Shown piece by piece: positions 50,177-62,175 of a stretch of 64,000 nt of DNA. The DNA comes from Desulfatibacillum aliphaticivorans DSM 15576. Lineage in GTDB: Bacteria; Desulfobacterota; Desulfobacteria; Desulfobacterales; Desulfatibacillaceae. The stretch spans positions 62,001-126,000 of the forward strand of contig NZ_AUCT01000020.1 of the NCBI RefSeq assembly GCF_000429905.1, given 5' to 3'. Numbering within the stretch: position 1 is the stretch's first letter; every line of letters starts with the position of its first letter. Both the position numbers and the translations under genes were made by a program. The notes under the pieces are model-generated. The model did not search any database and had not been told where the DNA came from. It saw only the letters and a list, made by a program, of their open reading frames with translations.

Positions 50177-51370
50177 ATGGGTATAGGCAACGACATAGTG
50201 GACCTCCTGGCGCCGGAAGCCGGGAATAAACATCTGGATCAGCGATACGCGGGCCGGGCTTTTACTGTGCGGGAATTGGACGCGATACAAAATTCCCCCA
50301 AGCCCGGCCCCTTGTTTTGGGCTATCTGGGCGTGCAAGGAGGCTGCATATAAGGCTCTTGGACAGGATCATCCCGGGATAAGCTCCTGGCCGAATAAATA
50401 TGATGTGGAGTTGCAAATTGATGGAGACAAAGGGGAGGGCGGGGTGAAAACGCCGGTTGGAGAGGTTTTCGTCCGGGTTGATTTTTTTGAACGATTCGTC
50501 CACGCCCTCGCCGCGACGGAGAAGGATGATTTGGATAGGGTGAACTTCGGCGTTGCTGAATGCAAGCCGGAATATTGCAAGACCTGTATGCATTCCCACG
50601 CACAGCATGGGAACGAGCAGGATGGGGCTTTCAGGTTTTTTCGGAAGCGCCAAGGGAGTGAGATTCAGTGTAAGGGCAGGGTTCCCCTGCCCAGGATACG
50701 GCATCAATGCTTCCATCAGCCTCGGGCGCTGGACGGCGCTAACGCCCCCTCCCCCTTGACGGGGGAGGGCCGGGGTGGGGGTGACGAAGAAATCAACCGT
50801 TACGGCCTCAAGCCGCCCGTCGCCCCGTCATCCCCGCGCACGCGGGGATCCAGCGTCCTTTTTGCTTCGGGTCATGGGAACTCGTTCAACGAAGACGCTC
50901 CCCCCCATCCTGTCCTTCCCCCGCCAGGGGGGAAGGGACGAAGGCCCGACGGCTTTGGTTCGGATGTTCCGCTTAGGCGCGAAATTGCTCCCGCCTCACA
51001 TGATGACGCCGCCGAAAATGCCGAGGGCAATGGATGCGCCGCCCAAGCCGTCAGGACCGGTATGCATTCCCACGCAAAGCATGGGAACAAGAGGCCCGGC
51101 GGCTTTTTTGAATCGGGCGACTGCAAAAACGCCTCCGCCTTGGTCAGGCGGCTGGCCGTACGGCATCTCTCTTGCTTGTATAATCTGGATTATTCCGCTT
51201 TGCAGATCGTGAGGAAAAAACAGGACGGCAAATTAGGCCCCCCTTTGGTGCAATATGGAGATCAAAGACTGCCCGTATCCCTCAGCCTCAGTCACGACGG
51301 CCCTTATCTGGCCTGGGCGTTGCTTATCAATCATGATCAACCGCCTTGCGATACCGCGCAGCCGGATTAA
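50177..51370 (+). CDS. 4'-phosphopantetheinyl transferase with in-frame repeat expansion
   Basis: The ends match a holo-ACP synthase: MGIGNDIVDLLAP (Mg-binding Asp), FWAIWACKEAAYKALGQD (Glu/Lys motif) and near the C-terminus RLPVSLSLSHDGPYLAWALL (SxSH-type motif). Usual length is 120-240 residues; this frame has 397. Between residues 137 and about 305 the sequence is low-complexity and consists of intergenic-type repeats: two 32-base direct repeats starting at 50586 and 51060 bracket 474 bases (158 codons), so the frame is kept. Without one repeat unit the protein would be 239 residues. It may fold with a loop, be inactive, or be a frame-preserving pseudogene. Confidence 0.75.
   Translation: MGIGNDIVDLLAPEAGNKHLDQRYAGRAFTVRELDAIQNSPKPGPLFWAIWACKEAAYKALGQDHPGISSWPNKYDVELQIDGDKGEGGVKTPVGEVFVRVDFFERFVHALAATEKDDLDRVNFGVAECKPEYCKTCMHSHAQHGNEQDGAFRFFRKRQGSEIQCKGRVPLPRIRHQCFHQPRALDGANAPSPLTGEGRGGGDEEINRYGLKPPVAPSSPRTRGSSVLFASGHGNSFNEDAPPHPVLPPPGGKGRRPDGFGSDVPLRREIAPASHDDAAENAEGNGCAAQAVRTGMHSHAKHGNKRPGGFFESGDCKNASALVRRLAVRHLSCLYNLDYSALQIVRKKQDGKLGPPLVQYGDQRLPVSLSLSHDGPYLAWALLINHDQPPCDTAQPD
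50586..51091. repeat. Repeat block inside the PPTase frame
   Basis: Direct copies of the GTATGCATTCCCACGC(A/C)...GCATGGGAAC element at 50586-50617 and 51060-51091 flank several other palindromes: a CCCCTCCCCC/GGGGGAGGG hairpin (about 50747-50772), a CGTCATCCCCGC/GCGGGGATCCAGCGTC element (50826-50857) and a C-rich stretch (50908-50945). All are of intergenic type elsewhere in the window. Confidence 0.85.
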
Positions 51371-51382
51371 AAGGCCGGGCAT

Positions 51383-54691
<3,309 letters not shown>

Positions 54692-54809
54692 GCAGCAGCC
54701 TTCGGGAGGAGCGGATTCTCAGCGTTCACAGATCCACGCTGGGACGCGCCTGTTCTTGTTTATGCGTCACAAACTTGACGAGCCGTAGCCTTTCGCCGGT
54801 TGCATTCGG

Positions 54810-55184
54810 TTAGGATACGGCGTCGGGGGCGTTATGCCGGACAATATTGAAAAGGTTGATGGAGCTGTCCCCGTCAATATCAAACAGACTCAACCCCATG
54901 GTGTTATACCCCCCGGTTTTGTCCGGCTGGCTTCTTATGACCTTAAAATTGGCCAGCACCAGTAAGGACTCCCGGCCCATAACGTGAAGAATGCGGACTC
55001 TGCCCGAAGCTCCCAAGGGCAAGGATTTGGGGCTGGAAACCAGCATTCCGTTCATGGAAAGATTGCGGCATCCCACCTCAATGCTTTCCCCGTCCACATC
55101 CATGGTTGCGTGCACTGAAAAACTCACGCGCGGCCATTTTCTTTGATCATCCCTGCTCTGCGCCTCTTGTCCCATGGTTTCCAT
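54810..55184 (-). CDS. PilZ-domain c-di-GMP-binding protein
   Basis: About 124 residues from the ATG at 55184 (METMGQEAQSRDDQRKWPRV, SD AAAGGAG). The c-di-GMP motif is RKWPRVSFS (RxxxR) and CRNLSMNGMLVSS in place of the usual (D/N)xSxxG. The rest is a PilZ beta-barrel. It is a single-domain adaptor, upstream on the same strand as the hybrid kinase (118 bp apart), so the two could form an operon linking the phosphorelay and c-di-GMP. Confidence 0.85.
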   Translation of the reverse strand: METMGQEAQSRDDQRKWPRVSFSVHATMDVDGESIEVGCRNLSMNGMLVSSPKSLPLGASGRVRILHVMGRESLLVLANFKVIRSQPDKTGGYNTMGLSLFDIDGDSSINLFNIVRHNAPDAVS

Positions 55185-55405
55185 ACTGACGACTCCTTTT
55201 TTTGTATCCGGTTTTTCAAGTCTGCAACAAACACCTGTATGAAGCAATAAGCATACCAAAACCGGCCTTTTTCAAGGTCTCGGCGTGAAGGGGCTTGACG
55301 GACTCAGGGAAAAAGGGTACTCCTTTACCAAGCGTTCAAAAAAAGGGGCCCTCCCCCAAACGCCCCCTTCTTTATTGCATCCTATTTGTGTGAAAGGGTT
55401 TAGCC

Positions 55406-57142
55406 ATGCATTTTGATCTTGTTATCGAACAGCCTTCCGTTTTTAACGGCTCGGGAACCAGGGCCGTCATTCAGGATGTCGGGGTGAAGGACGGAAAAAT
55501 TCAGGCCTTGGGAAACCTGGCGGAGGCCGAGGCTGGAGAGCGGATTTACGCCCGGGACATGGGGCTGTGCCCGGGTTTTATCGACGTGCACACCCACGCG
55601 GACATGGCCTTGCACCGGCCGGAGCAAGTGGAGGTTCTGGCGCCCCTGGTGAGGCAGGGAATCACCACCATCGTTGGCGGGAACTGCGGGGCGGGCATGG
55701 GGCCCATCTCGGACCGCAACGCGGATTTTCAGTACAAGTTCTATGAAATTTTTCTGGGCAAGGATCAACAGCCCTATATCACCTGGCAAGGTTTCGGCGA
55801 GATGCTGGAGTCCCTGGAGGCTGGCGGCCTGTTGGTTAATACGGCTATGCTGGCGCCCCACGGCATTCTTCGCATGCACGCCATGGGGGACAGCGTGGAA
55901 ACTGCAGGGCCGGACGACCTGGCCGTCATGATACAAAGCCTCCGGGAGTGCCTGGAGGCGGGCGCCGTGGGCATGAGCACCGGGCTTCAGTATTTTCCGG
56001 GACTATGCTCCGACTCCCGGGAACTCCTGGAATTGGCCAAGGTGCTGGCCGAATACGACGGCGTGTTCACCTCCCACCTGCGCAGCTACAATTCCAACGG
56101 CCTTCAAAACGCCATGGACGAAATCATGGACATAGGCCGGGAGGCGGAGATTCCCGTTCAACTGAGCCACCTGTTCTGGGTGCCTTATATGTTCGAGCCC
56201 CTGAACACCATCATGAAGGCCTTTGTAAAAGCGGCCAGCAGATTGTATAAAATTCATCCCTTTCCCATTCCTTTAGACTCGTCCACCAAATCCCACATGG
56301 CCAAGGTGGCGAGACTGGTTGACAAAGGGCAGCCCATCGGCGTGGACGCCATGCCCACCAGCGCCGGCTTCACCCATCTATTCGCCTTTTTTCCGCCTTG
56401 GAGTCTGGAGGGCGGCTTGCATGGCGTCATGAAACGGATCGCCGACCCTAAAGACCGCCTGCGCATCAGAAAAAGCATAGAAAACGGCAAGCCGGTCTGG
56501 CCCCATCGCGGCCCGGATTCCTGGTCCATGAACCTGTTTAAAATCATGGGGTGGGATTGCGCGTCAGTCATGAGCGTCACAAGCGAAAAAAATCAAAAAT
56601 ACATCGGGATGAATTTCGGCGAAATCGGAAAGGCCCAGGGCAAACATCCCTTTGACGCAGCCTGCGACCTGGCCTTGGAGGAAAACGGAAGGGTGCTGAT
56701 TTTCGAAACCCCCACCTATCCCGGCGACCCCATGGTGGAGCTGTCCCTCCAGGGAACCCTCATGGACCCCAACGTGAGCATCGGCACCGATTACATCCCC
56801 CTGGGCTTTGGCAAGCCGTCCCATCTGACCTACGACTGCTTTCCAAAATTCCTGGGCCAATACGCCCGGGACTGGAAGCTCCTGGCCCTGCCCGAGGCCA
56901 TCCGGAAATGCACGGAACTGCCGGCCTCTCAAATCAATCTCCCCAATCGGGGGAATATCGCCGAGGGCTATTATGCGGACATGGTTTTGTTCGATCCTGA
57001 AACCATCGGCTCCAACTCAACGGCCCAGGATCCCGCCCATTCCCCCAAAGGAATCCATATGGTGTTCATTAACGGCCGCAAGGTGGTGGACGGAGACGAC
57101 TTCTCGCCCGATCCTTTGCCGGGTATGATGATTCGAAGATAG
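55406..57142 (+). CDS. D-aminoacylase-family amidohydrolase
   Basis: A 578-residue metal-dependent amidohydrolase of the N-acyl-D-amino-acid deacylase group. The N-terminal small domain (DLVIEQPSVFNGSGTRAVIQDVGVKDGKIQALGN, given here in part) leads to CPGFIDVHTHADM (metal His pair), GITTIVGGNCGAGMGPI and later STGLQYFPG, SHLRSYN and IPVQLSHLFWVPY. The C-terminal NIAEGYYADMVLFDPETI is typical. The specific substrate (acyl-D-amino acid, or an unrelated amide) cannot be told. It is convergent with nothing and stands alone. Confidence 0.85.
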   Translation: MHFDLVIEQPSVFNGSGTRAVIQDVGVKDGKIQALGNLAEAEAGERIYARDMGLCPGFIDVHTHADMALHRPEQVEVLAPLVRQGITTIVGGNCGAGMGPISDRNADFQYKFYEIFLGKDQQPYITWQGFGEMLESLEAGGLLVNTAMLAPHGILRMHAMGDSVETAGPDDLAVMIQSLRECLEAGAVGMSTGLQYFPGLCSDSRELLELAKVLAEYDGVFTSHLRSYNSNGLQNAMDEIMDIGREAEIPVQLSHLFWVPYMFEPLNTIMKAFVKAASRLYKIHPFPIPLDSSTKSHMAKVARLVDKGQPIGVDAMPTSAGFTHLFAFFPPWSLEGGLHGVMKRIADPKDRLRIRKSIENGKPVWPHRGPDSWSMNLFKIMGWDCASVMSVTSEKNQKYIGMNFGEIGKAQGKHPFDAACDLALEENGRVLIFETPTYPGDPMVELSLQGTLMDPNVSIGTDYIPLGFGKPSHLTYDCFPKFLGQYARDWKLLALPEAIRKCTELPASQINLPNRGNIAEGYYADMVLFDPETIGSNSTAQDPAHSPKGIHMVFINGRKVVDGDDFSPDPLPGMMIRR

Positions 57143-57737
57143 GACGGAAAGGGCGTTATTTTTTGCAACAAAAAAAATGAGTCCCTCATAACGGATTTTT
57201 TACCCCCCTGGTCGAGCCTTCCGCATTGCCGCATGGCATAACCTAAGACGGAATCGGCCCGCCAAAGCGGGAAAGCCTCTGTACATTTTCAGCGGCCCTG
57301 TCTTGGTGTTTTTTGCATCTGAACACAGGTAAAAATTATATAATAGTTAATGTTGGTGTGATTTAGTGTTAGTTTTTAGTTGTTTTCGTCTGCCGCTTGA
57401 CTATCTGTTTTGCATCTGTCAGACTTACTTTCGATTGGAACTCGGCCTGTGACTGTCTATTTGGGTGAGCCAGCATTTTGAATTGGGGGAACCGTGGGGA
57501 AATGATTTAGGAGCGTTGTTCTTCCGCTTCATATCAGCGTTTGTTTGACGGATTGTTCCTTCCTTGGCCGGGTATTTCACTTCTTTGTAATTTCGGCTTT
57601 TCCACCAGACCGAGCACGTCTTTTTTGATTGAACGGCCGGCGTTCCGCCGCGTTTGTGCAACCAACGTTGGAGACATGCTTCCATCCAAGGCTGGATTGC
57701 AGGACCGGTAACATGATGAATGGAAAGGGGATATCCC
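57143..57737. other. AT-richer gene-free interval
   Basis: About 595 bp. I see no credible gene: open frames here lack SD sites and protein-like composition. It holds an AT-rich patch (about 57325-57385, including TATATAAT) that could serve as a promoter region for the following gene. No clear terminator or repeat copy was found. Confidence 0.4.
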
Positions 57738-58862
57738 ATGGCAAGACGTAAGATGAAAGACCATTACCGGAAACTTTCCTTCATCACGGATCTGGGGGGC
57801 ATACAAAACGCCCTGGGCGAGATGCACGGGTTCGGCTTTCCCAAGCAGCCGCCGTTGAATTGCGGGTGCCAGTGCCAGCCGGGAGACCCGGTGTTGGACG
57901 AGCATTGGTTCTGCAGCACCATCAAAGCCAAGATTGCCGGACACCCTGAAAACGGCATGGAATATCCGTTTTACGGGGAGCGCATTTTTGAAGAAGCTCT
58001 GGTGGGCTTTGTCCGGGGCGATGACCCCATTTTCGAAGAGTTCAAGGAAATCATCGGCCCCCATCATTTTACGCCGTGGGAGATCATGGCGTGGCAGGCG
58101 GAGAGTAACGGCGTGGAGCCGCCTTCCCCGGAGGACATCTCCGTGGTGAGTTTTGTCATGCCCATCACCAAAGCCACCCGGGACGACAACAGGAAGGCCC
58201 ACCAGTGGCCGGCGGAGCGCTGGGCCCAGACCCGCCTTCATGGGGAGCTTTTCAGCCAGCTTTTCGTCCGGGAGATAGTCACCTATCTCATGAGCCGGGG
58301 AATCCTTGCCGTGGCGCCGGACGTCACTCCCAAATTCAACAAAAAAAGATACCCGAAAGTCGGGTGGGCGTCTCCCTGGTCCCATCGCCATGTGGCCTAC
58401 GCCGCCGGGCTGGGAACCTTTGGCATGCACGACTTTTTAATTACGGAAAAAGGCTGCGCACACCGTCTGGGCAGCTTTGTAGTCAACCTGCGCCTGCAGC
58501 CCAACCGGGAGCGGTCCGAGGACATCCACGCCAACTGTCTGCATTATCAGGGCGTAAAATGCCTGAAATGCATGGAGCGATGCCCGGTGGGCGCCATTTC
58601 CGAGGACGGCGCCCATGACAAGGAAAAATGCTATAAAAAGGTCAAAGATTCTTTAAGATACTGCAACAAACATTACCATATTTTCATTTACGGCTGCGGC
58701 CTTTGCGCCACAGGCGTTCCTTGCGAAAACCAAATTCCCAAGCCTTTGCAAAAAAAAAAGGATAATTCCGCCCTTCAAGAAAAAACAGCCGATGTGTGTT
58801 CCGTTTCATTTTCCTCCCATTCCGCGTCCGGTATAATCAGCTCCGTAAAAGTCCAGGATTGA
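57738..58862 (+). CDS. QueG-like 4Fe-4S protein (epoxyqueuosine reductase family)
   Basis: About 374 residues from the ATG at 57738 (MARRKMKDHY, after GGAAAGGGG). The segment VAYAAGLGTFGMHDFLITEKGCAHRLGSFV (shown in part) matches the COG1600/QueG substrate domain. It is followed by ferredoxin-type clusters CLKCMERCPVGAIS and YGCGLCATGVPC. Canonical QueG has a different N-terminus and HEAT repeats; here an N-terminal Cys-rich patch (NCGCQCQPGDP) and a roughly 100-residue extra region suggest a paralogous, uncharacterised reductase, not tRNA QueG itself. Confidence 0.75.
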   Translation: MARRKMKDHYRKLSFITDLGGIQNALGEMHGFGFPKQPPLNCGCQCQPGDPVLDEHWFCSTIKAKIAGHPENGMEYPFYGERIFEEALVGFVRGDDPIFEEFKEIIGPHHFTPWEIMAWQAESNGVEPPSPEDISVVSFVMPITKATRDDNRKAHQWPAERWAQTRLHGELFSQLFVREIVTYLMSRGILAVAPDVTPKFNKKRYPKVGWASPWSHRHVAYAAGLGTFGMHDFLITEKGCAHRLGSFVVNLRLQPNRERSEDIHANCLHYQGVKCLKCMERCPVGAISEDGAHDKEKCYKKVKDSLRYCNKHYHIFIYGCGLCATGVPCENQIPKPLQKKKDNSALQEKTADVCSVSFSSHSASGIISSVKVQD

Positions 58863-58994
58863 GGCTACTGCCGCTTTCCGGGCGATATAATCCATGATTA
58901 CAATATTAAATAACCCGCATAGCGGCGTTGCCTTTAGGGGCTAATGATCCCTTTGGCCGCGCAGCGTCCTTGTGGATGGTCAGGTGTGTGCAGA

Positions 58995-61529
58995 ATGAGG
59001 AATCTCATCCATGTTCTCCCCGTTTGTATTCGCGTCAGTTTTGTTATCCCCCTGTTGCTGTTATTGCTTTGGTCTCCGTCCATAACGGACGCGGCGGATG
59101 ACGAGCTGGAAAATTACACCTTTACTCTGACCCAGTCCACCGCAGGCCATACCTTCTGGACCACGCCGCCTTCGGAGAGGGTGTTCAAGGATGACGCTCC
59201 GCCCGAGGAAACCGGCTCTCAGGTCCTCGTTTATACGGCAAAGAACGAGTTTGAGCCTTTTCAGATTGTGGTCAATCCGGCATCCACGGGAAACGTGCAG
59301 GTGACGATCGGCGATTTTGGGACGGGCGTGACAGCGGAGTTGTATCAGGTCAAATACGTCAATATTGAAACCGTGTCGGACAACCTGGGCCGCAGCGGCG
59401 ATTATCCGGATCCGCTCTGGCCTCTGGAAAACGGCGCCAATGTAAACCTTACCGCAGGCGAAAACACGGCCTTTTGGGTCAGCCTGAACATCAGCAGCAC
59501 AGCCGCCGCCGGCGATCATTTGGGCAGCGTGACCATTGGCGGGACGACCATCCCCGTCAATCTGCACGTTTTTAATTTTTCCGTGCCCGATGAGCTGCAC
59601 GTCAAGTCCCAGATGAATTTCAGTCATAACGCCGTGCTGCAAAAATACGGCGTTTCCGGGACCGGCGATAACTACTGGATGTACGTGGACATGATGAAGC
59701 AGTTTTTCATCGACCATCGCCTGACATCCAAGTCGCCCCTTTGGTCGGGCGGGCTGACCTCCTCCGGGGGCGCGTCTTACATCACCTATGATTGCGACGC
59801 CCAGACCCTGACCGATCCCTGGGACATTTGGGGCTTTGAAAAGCCGGCCAAAAAATACCTGGACGGCGTTGGTTTTGAAGAAGGAGAGCTGTTCAACGAT
59901 GGCGTGGGTTTCCCGTCCTTTATGGCCATTACCTTTCAAAATAACGACTCCTCCCAGGATCAGCGGCCCAGCACGTTTTGCGGATCTTCCCGCAGCGCAA
60001 ACGACTGGTATACGGCGAACAATCCGGACTCCGTCTATAATACCAAGTGGAAGGATTACATGCACGCCACCCAGGAATATCTGAGAGGCCTGGGCTACCT
60101 GGACAGGGCCTATTACTACATGGCCAACGAGCCCCAGGACGACGAGGATTACAAAGCCGTGGCCTGGTACGCCAATCTCTTAAAAAGCGCGGCGTCCGAC
60201 CTCAAGCTCATGGTTTCCGAGGAGCCTAAAGAGGAAATTTACAACAATGCAACCTTTCCCGGCGCCAAGATCGACATCTGGCTGCCTGTCCTGAACAATT
60301 ACGACCCGGACATCTCCCACGACAGGGAGAAGAACCACCAGGAGGAAACCTGGGTCTACTTTCTCCACGGCACCCGGCCCCCCTATTACAACCCCATCAC
60401 CCTGGACCACCCGGGCATTGAAAGCAAGTTTACGGGTTGGCTCTTATGGAAATATCGCATCCGGGGCATCGCCTATTACTCCATGAACGGATGGAGCAAG
60501 AATCCCTGGACCAGCCCCATGACCGACGGCCACAACGGCGATACTTTCATGTTCTACCCGCCGTCCGAGGATAATTCGGCCATCGATTACGGCGCGAACA
60601 ACCATCGCCTGGTTCCGTCCATCCGCCTGGAGCTTATGCGCGACAGCCTGGAGGATTACGAGTACCTGTACCTGCTGAACGGCGGCGCAAATCCCTTGGT
60701 GGACGCCGTCAATCCCTCGGACGCCCAGGCGGATAAAATCATATCCAGCCTGACCTCCTACACCCGGGACAGCCAATTCATGTACAACCTGCGCAAGTAC
60801 ATCGGCCAATACCTGGGGAATGAAATCGCCGAAATCCCGGATATATCGCCGCTGGTGCTCCATGACCGCTCCCAGGGCGAGCCGGATAATTATTACATCA
60901 ACTTTCAAAACCCGGCGGGCGAGCCTGCGGCCAATCCCCTGATCGTGGACGGCAAGACTTACATGAAAATCGGCTGGAACGACTACGACCAGGGCTTGGG
61001 CTACGGCTGGTACGGCGACATGGCCCACGTGGAATATCAATACTTGTCCAGCGCCCCCAACGTGCTCCAAGGCAGCATCCTGTACGACGATTGGGGCCGG
61101 GAGAAAACCTTTGAATTCGACCTGCCCAACGGAAATTACGAAATCACGGTTTCCGTGGGATGGCAGGGCAGGACATATTCCCATAACCAGATCGTGGTGG
61201 AAGGCGTGGATTTCGTCGTGGACGAAGCGACCAGCCCGTATCTGGTCCGCACCAGGATGGTGGAAGTCAAAGATTACAAACTCACCATGGAAATGGGAAT
61301 TTTTGACGAATACACCATGCTGAACTATATGGAGATCAAGGGCAGGTCGGATATTGCAGGGGACTTGAACGGAGATTCCAACATAAACCTGACCGACGCG
61401 GTGTTGGTCCTGAAAATCCTGGCCGGCCGAAAAACAGGCGCCCTGAACCCCGAGGCCGACGTCAACGCAGACAGCGCCTTCGGCCTGGAAGAAGCCATCT
61501 ACATACTGCAAACCCAGGCGGGGATGTAG
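58995..61529 (+). CDS. Secreted DUF4091 protein with carbohydrate-binding-like and dockerin-like domains
   Basis: About 844 residues from the ATG at 58995 with a signal peptide (cleavage near TDAADD). The long middle is DUF4091 glycosidase-like (LRGLGYLDRAYYYMANEPQD, GWLLWKYRIRGIAYYSMNGW, RLELMRDSLEDYEYLYLLNG). A jelly-roll-like domain follows (about 640-785: YINFQNPAGEP, FEFDLPNGNYEITVSVGWQG). The last about 60 residues are a type I dockerin-like pair (GDLNGDSNINLTDAVLVLKI, then ADVNADSAFGLEEAIYILQ) with Ca-binding Asp/Asn. It is probably an extracellular polysaccharide-active enzyme anchored through the dockerin. Confidence 0.82.
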   Translation: MRNLIHVLPVCIRVSFVIPLLLLLLWSPSITDAADDELENYTFTLTQSTAGHTFWTTPPSERVFKDDAPPEETGSQVLVYTAKNEFEPFQIVVNPASTGNVQVTIGDFGTGVTAELYQVKYVNIETVSDNLGRSGDYPDPLWPLENGANVNLTAGENTAFWVSLNISSTAAAGDHLGSVTIGGTTIPVNLHVFNFSVPDELHVKSQMNFSHNAVLQKYGVSGTGDNYWMYVDMMKQFFIDHRLTSKSPLWSGGLTSSGGASYITYDCDAQTLTDPWDIWGFEKPAKKYLDGVGFEEGELFNDGVGFPSFMAITFQNNDSSQDQRPSTFCGSSRSANDWYTANNPDSVYNTKWKDYMHATQEYLRGLGYLDRAYYYMANEPQDDEDYKAVAWYANLLKSAASDLKLMVSEEPKEEIYNNATFPGAKIDIWLPVLNNYDPDISHDREKNHQEETWVYFLHGTRPPYYNPITLDHPGIESKFTGWLLWKYRIRGIAYYSMNGWSKNPWTSPMTDGHNGDTFMFYPPSEDNSAIDYGANNHRLVPSIRLELMRDSLEDYEYLYLLNGGANPLVDAVNPSDAQADKIISSLTSYTRDSQFMYNLRKYIGQYLGNEIAEIPDISPLVLHDRSQGEPDNYYINFQNPAGEPAANPLIVDGKTYMKIGWNDYDQGLGYGWYGDMAHVEYQYLSSAPNVLQGSILYDDWGREKTFEFDLPNGNYEITVSVGWQGRTYSHNQIVVEGVDFVVDEATSPYLVRTRMVEVKDYKLTMEMGIFDEYTMLNYMEIKGRSDIAGDLNGDSNINLTDAVLVLKILAGRKTGALNPEADVNADSAFGLEEAIYILQTQAGM

Positions 61530-62175
61530 GTGCGAATCCGCCCGTCAGAGACGGGGAATAAATTGGGCCGGAAGCGACTGACGCACCGAGGCCAGCCGCG
61601 GCATGCAATGCCGGGGGCCGCCAGGCCAATAAGTGCGGCCTATTAAGATCATCGAGGTTGGGGCGGATCGGCGGATGGAAATCCTTGGTTTATGCCTCTA
61701 TTGTTCTCCTAAAATCGTCATAACGCATTGTAGCGACAGGCCCCCGCGCCTGTCCGCCTTTGTCTGTTATTCACGAGCGCCCATTATGACTCGGGTAGCC
61801 CAGGCAAAGCAGTATCTTGCCTGGGTCGAGAAGCGACAAAAGGAGCGACCTGAAAGGCGCATCGAAATCAGGCAAGGCCGGCGGGCGGGATGCCTTGATT
61901 AATCCGCATTTATCAAGATTCTATGAAGGGTTTTGATTATATTATAAATTATGATTTCAGAGAGTTCCGTATGCATTCCCACGCAAAGCATGGGAACGAG
62001 CACTGACAGGCCGTCCCACCGCGAAACTTTTTTTCGGGAATCCAGCGTCATCCTCTCATCATCCTGGAACGCATATTTTTAACCACGGAAGGCACGGAAC
62101 ACACAGAATTTTTTAACTTCCGTGACTTCCGTGTTTTCCGTGGTTTAAAAAAATTTTTCTCAGTGAATCCGGAAT
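61530..62175. repeat. Repeat-rich gene-free stretch
   Basis: About 645 bp without a credible gene. It contains a GCCCAGGC/GCCTGGGT-type element (61793-61837), a GTATGCATTCCCACGC...GCATGGGAAC element (61969-62000), the tail of a GGAATCCAGCGTCAT repeat (about 62037-62051), and an inverted repeat of CACGGAA units (AACCACGGAAGGCACGGAAC...TTCCGTGACTTCCGTG..., 62080-62146). The last may act as a terminator for the EI24 gene. Copies of the first two families occur elsewhere in the window. Confidence 0.75.

Noticed and set aside
50586..51091. A CRISPR array inside the PPTase gene
   Set aside because: Only two copies of the repeat are present, 474 bases apart and with other palindromes between them. 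There is no regular spacer spacing and no cas gene.
57425..57739. A 104-codon minus-strand open frame in the gap before the QueG-like gene
   Set aside because: No SD, no domain, and it overlaps the SD and start of the well-supported downstream gene.
59061..61511. Two long open frames antisense to the DUF4091 gene (334 and 355 codons)
   Set aside because: Valine/histidine-rich shadow composition, no start signals and no recognisable domains.
61530..61600. A cobalamin-type riboswitch-like GC-rich stretch after the DUF4091 gene
   Set aside because: Some bases resemble the B12-box, but there is no gene in the right orientation downstream and the structure does not close.
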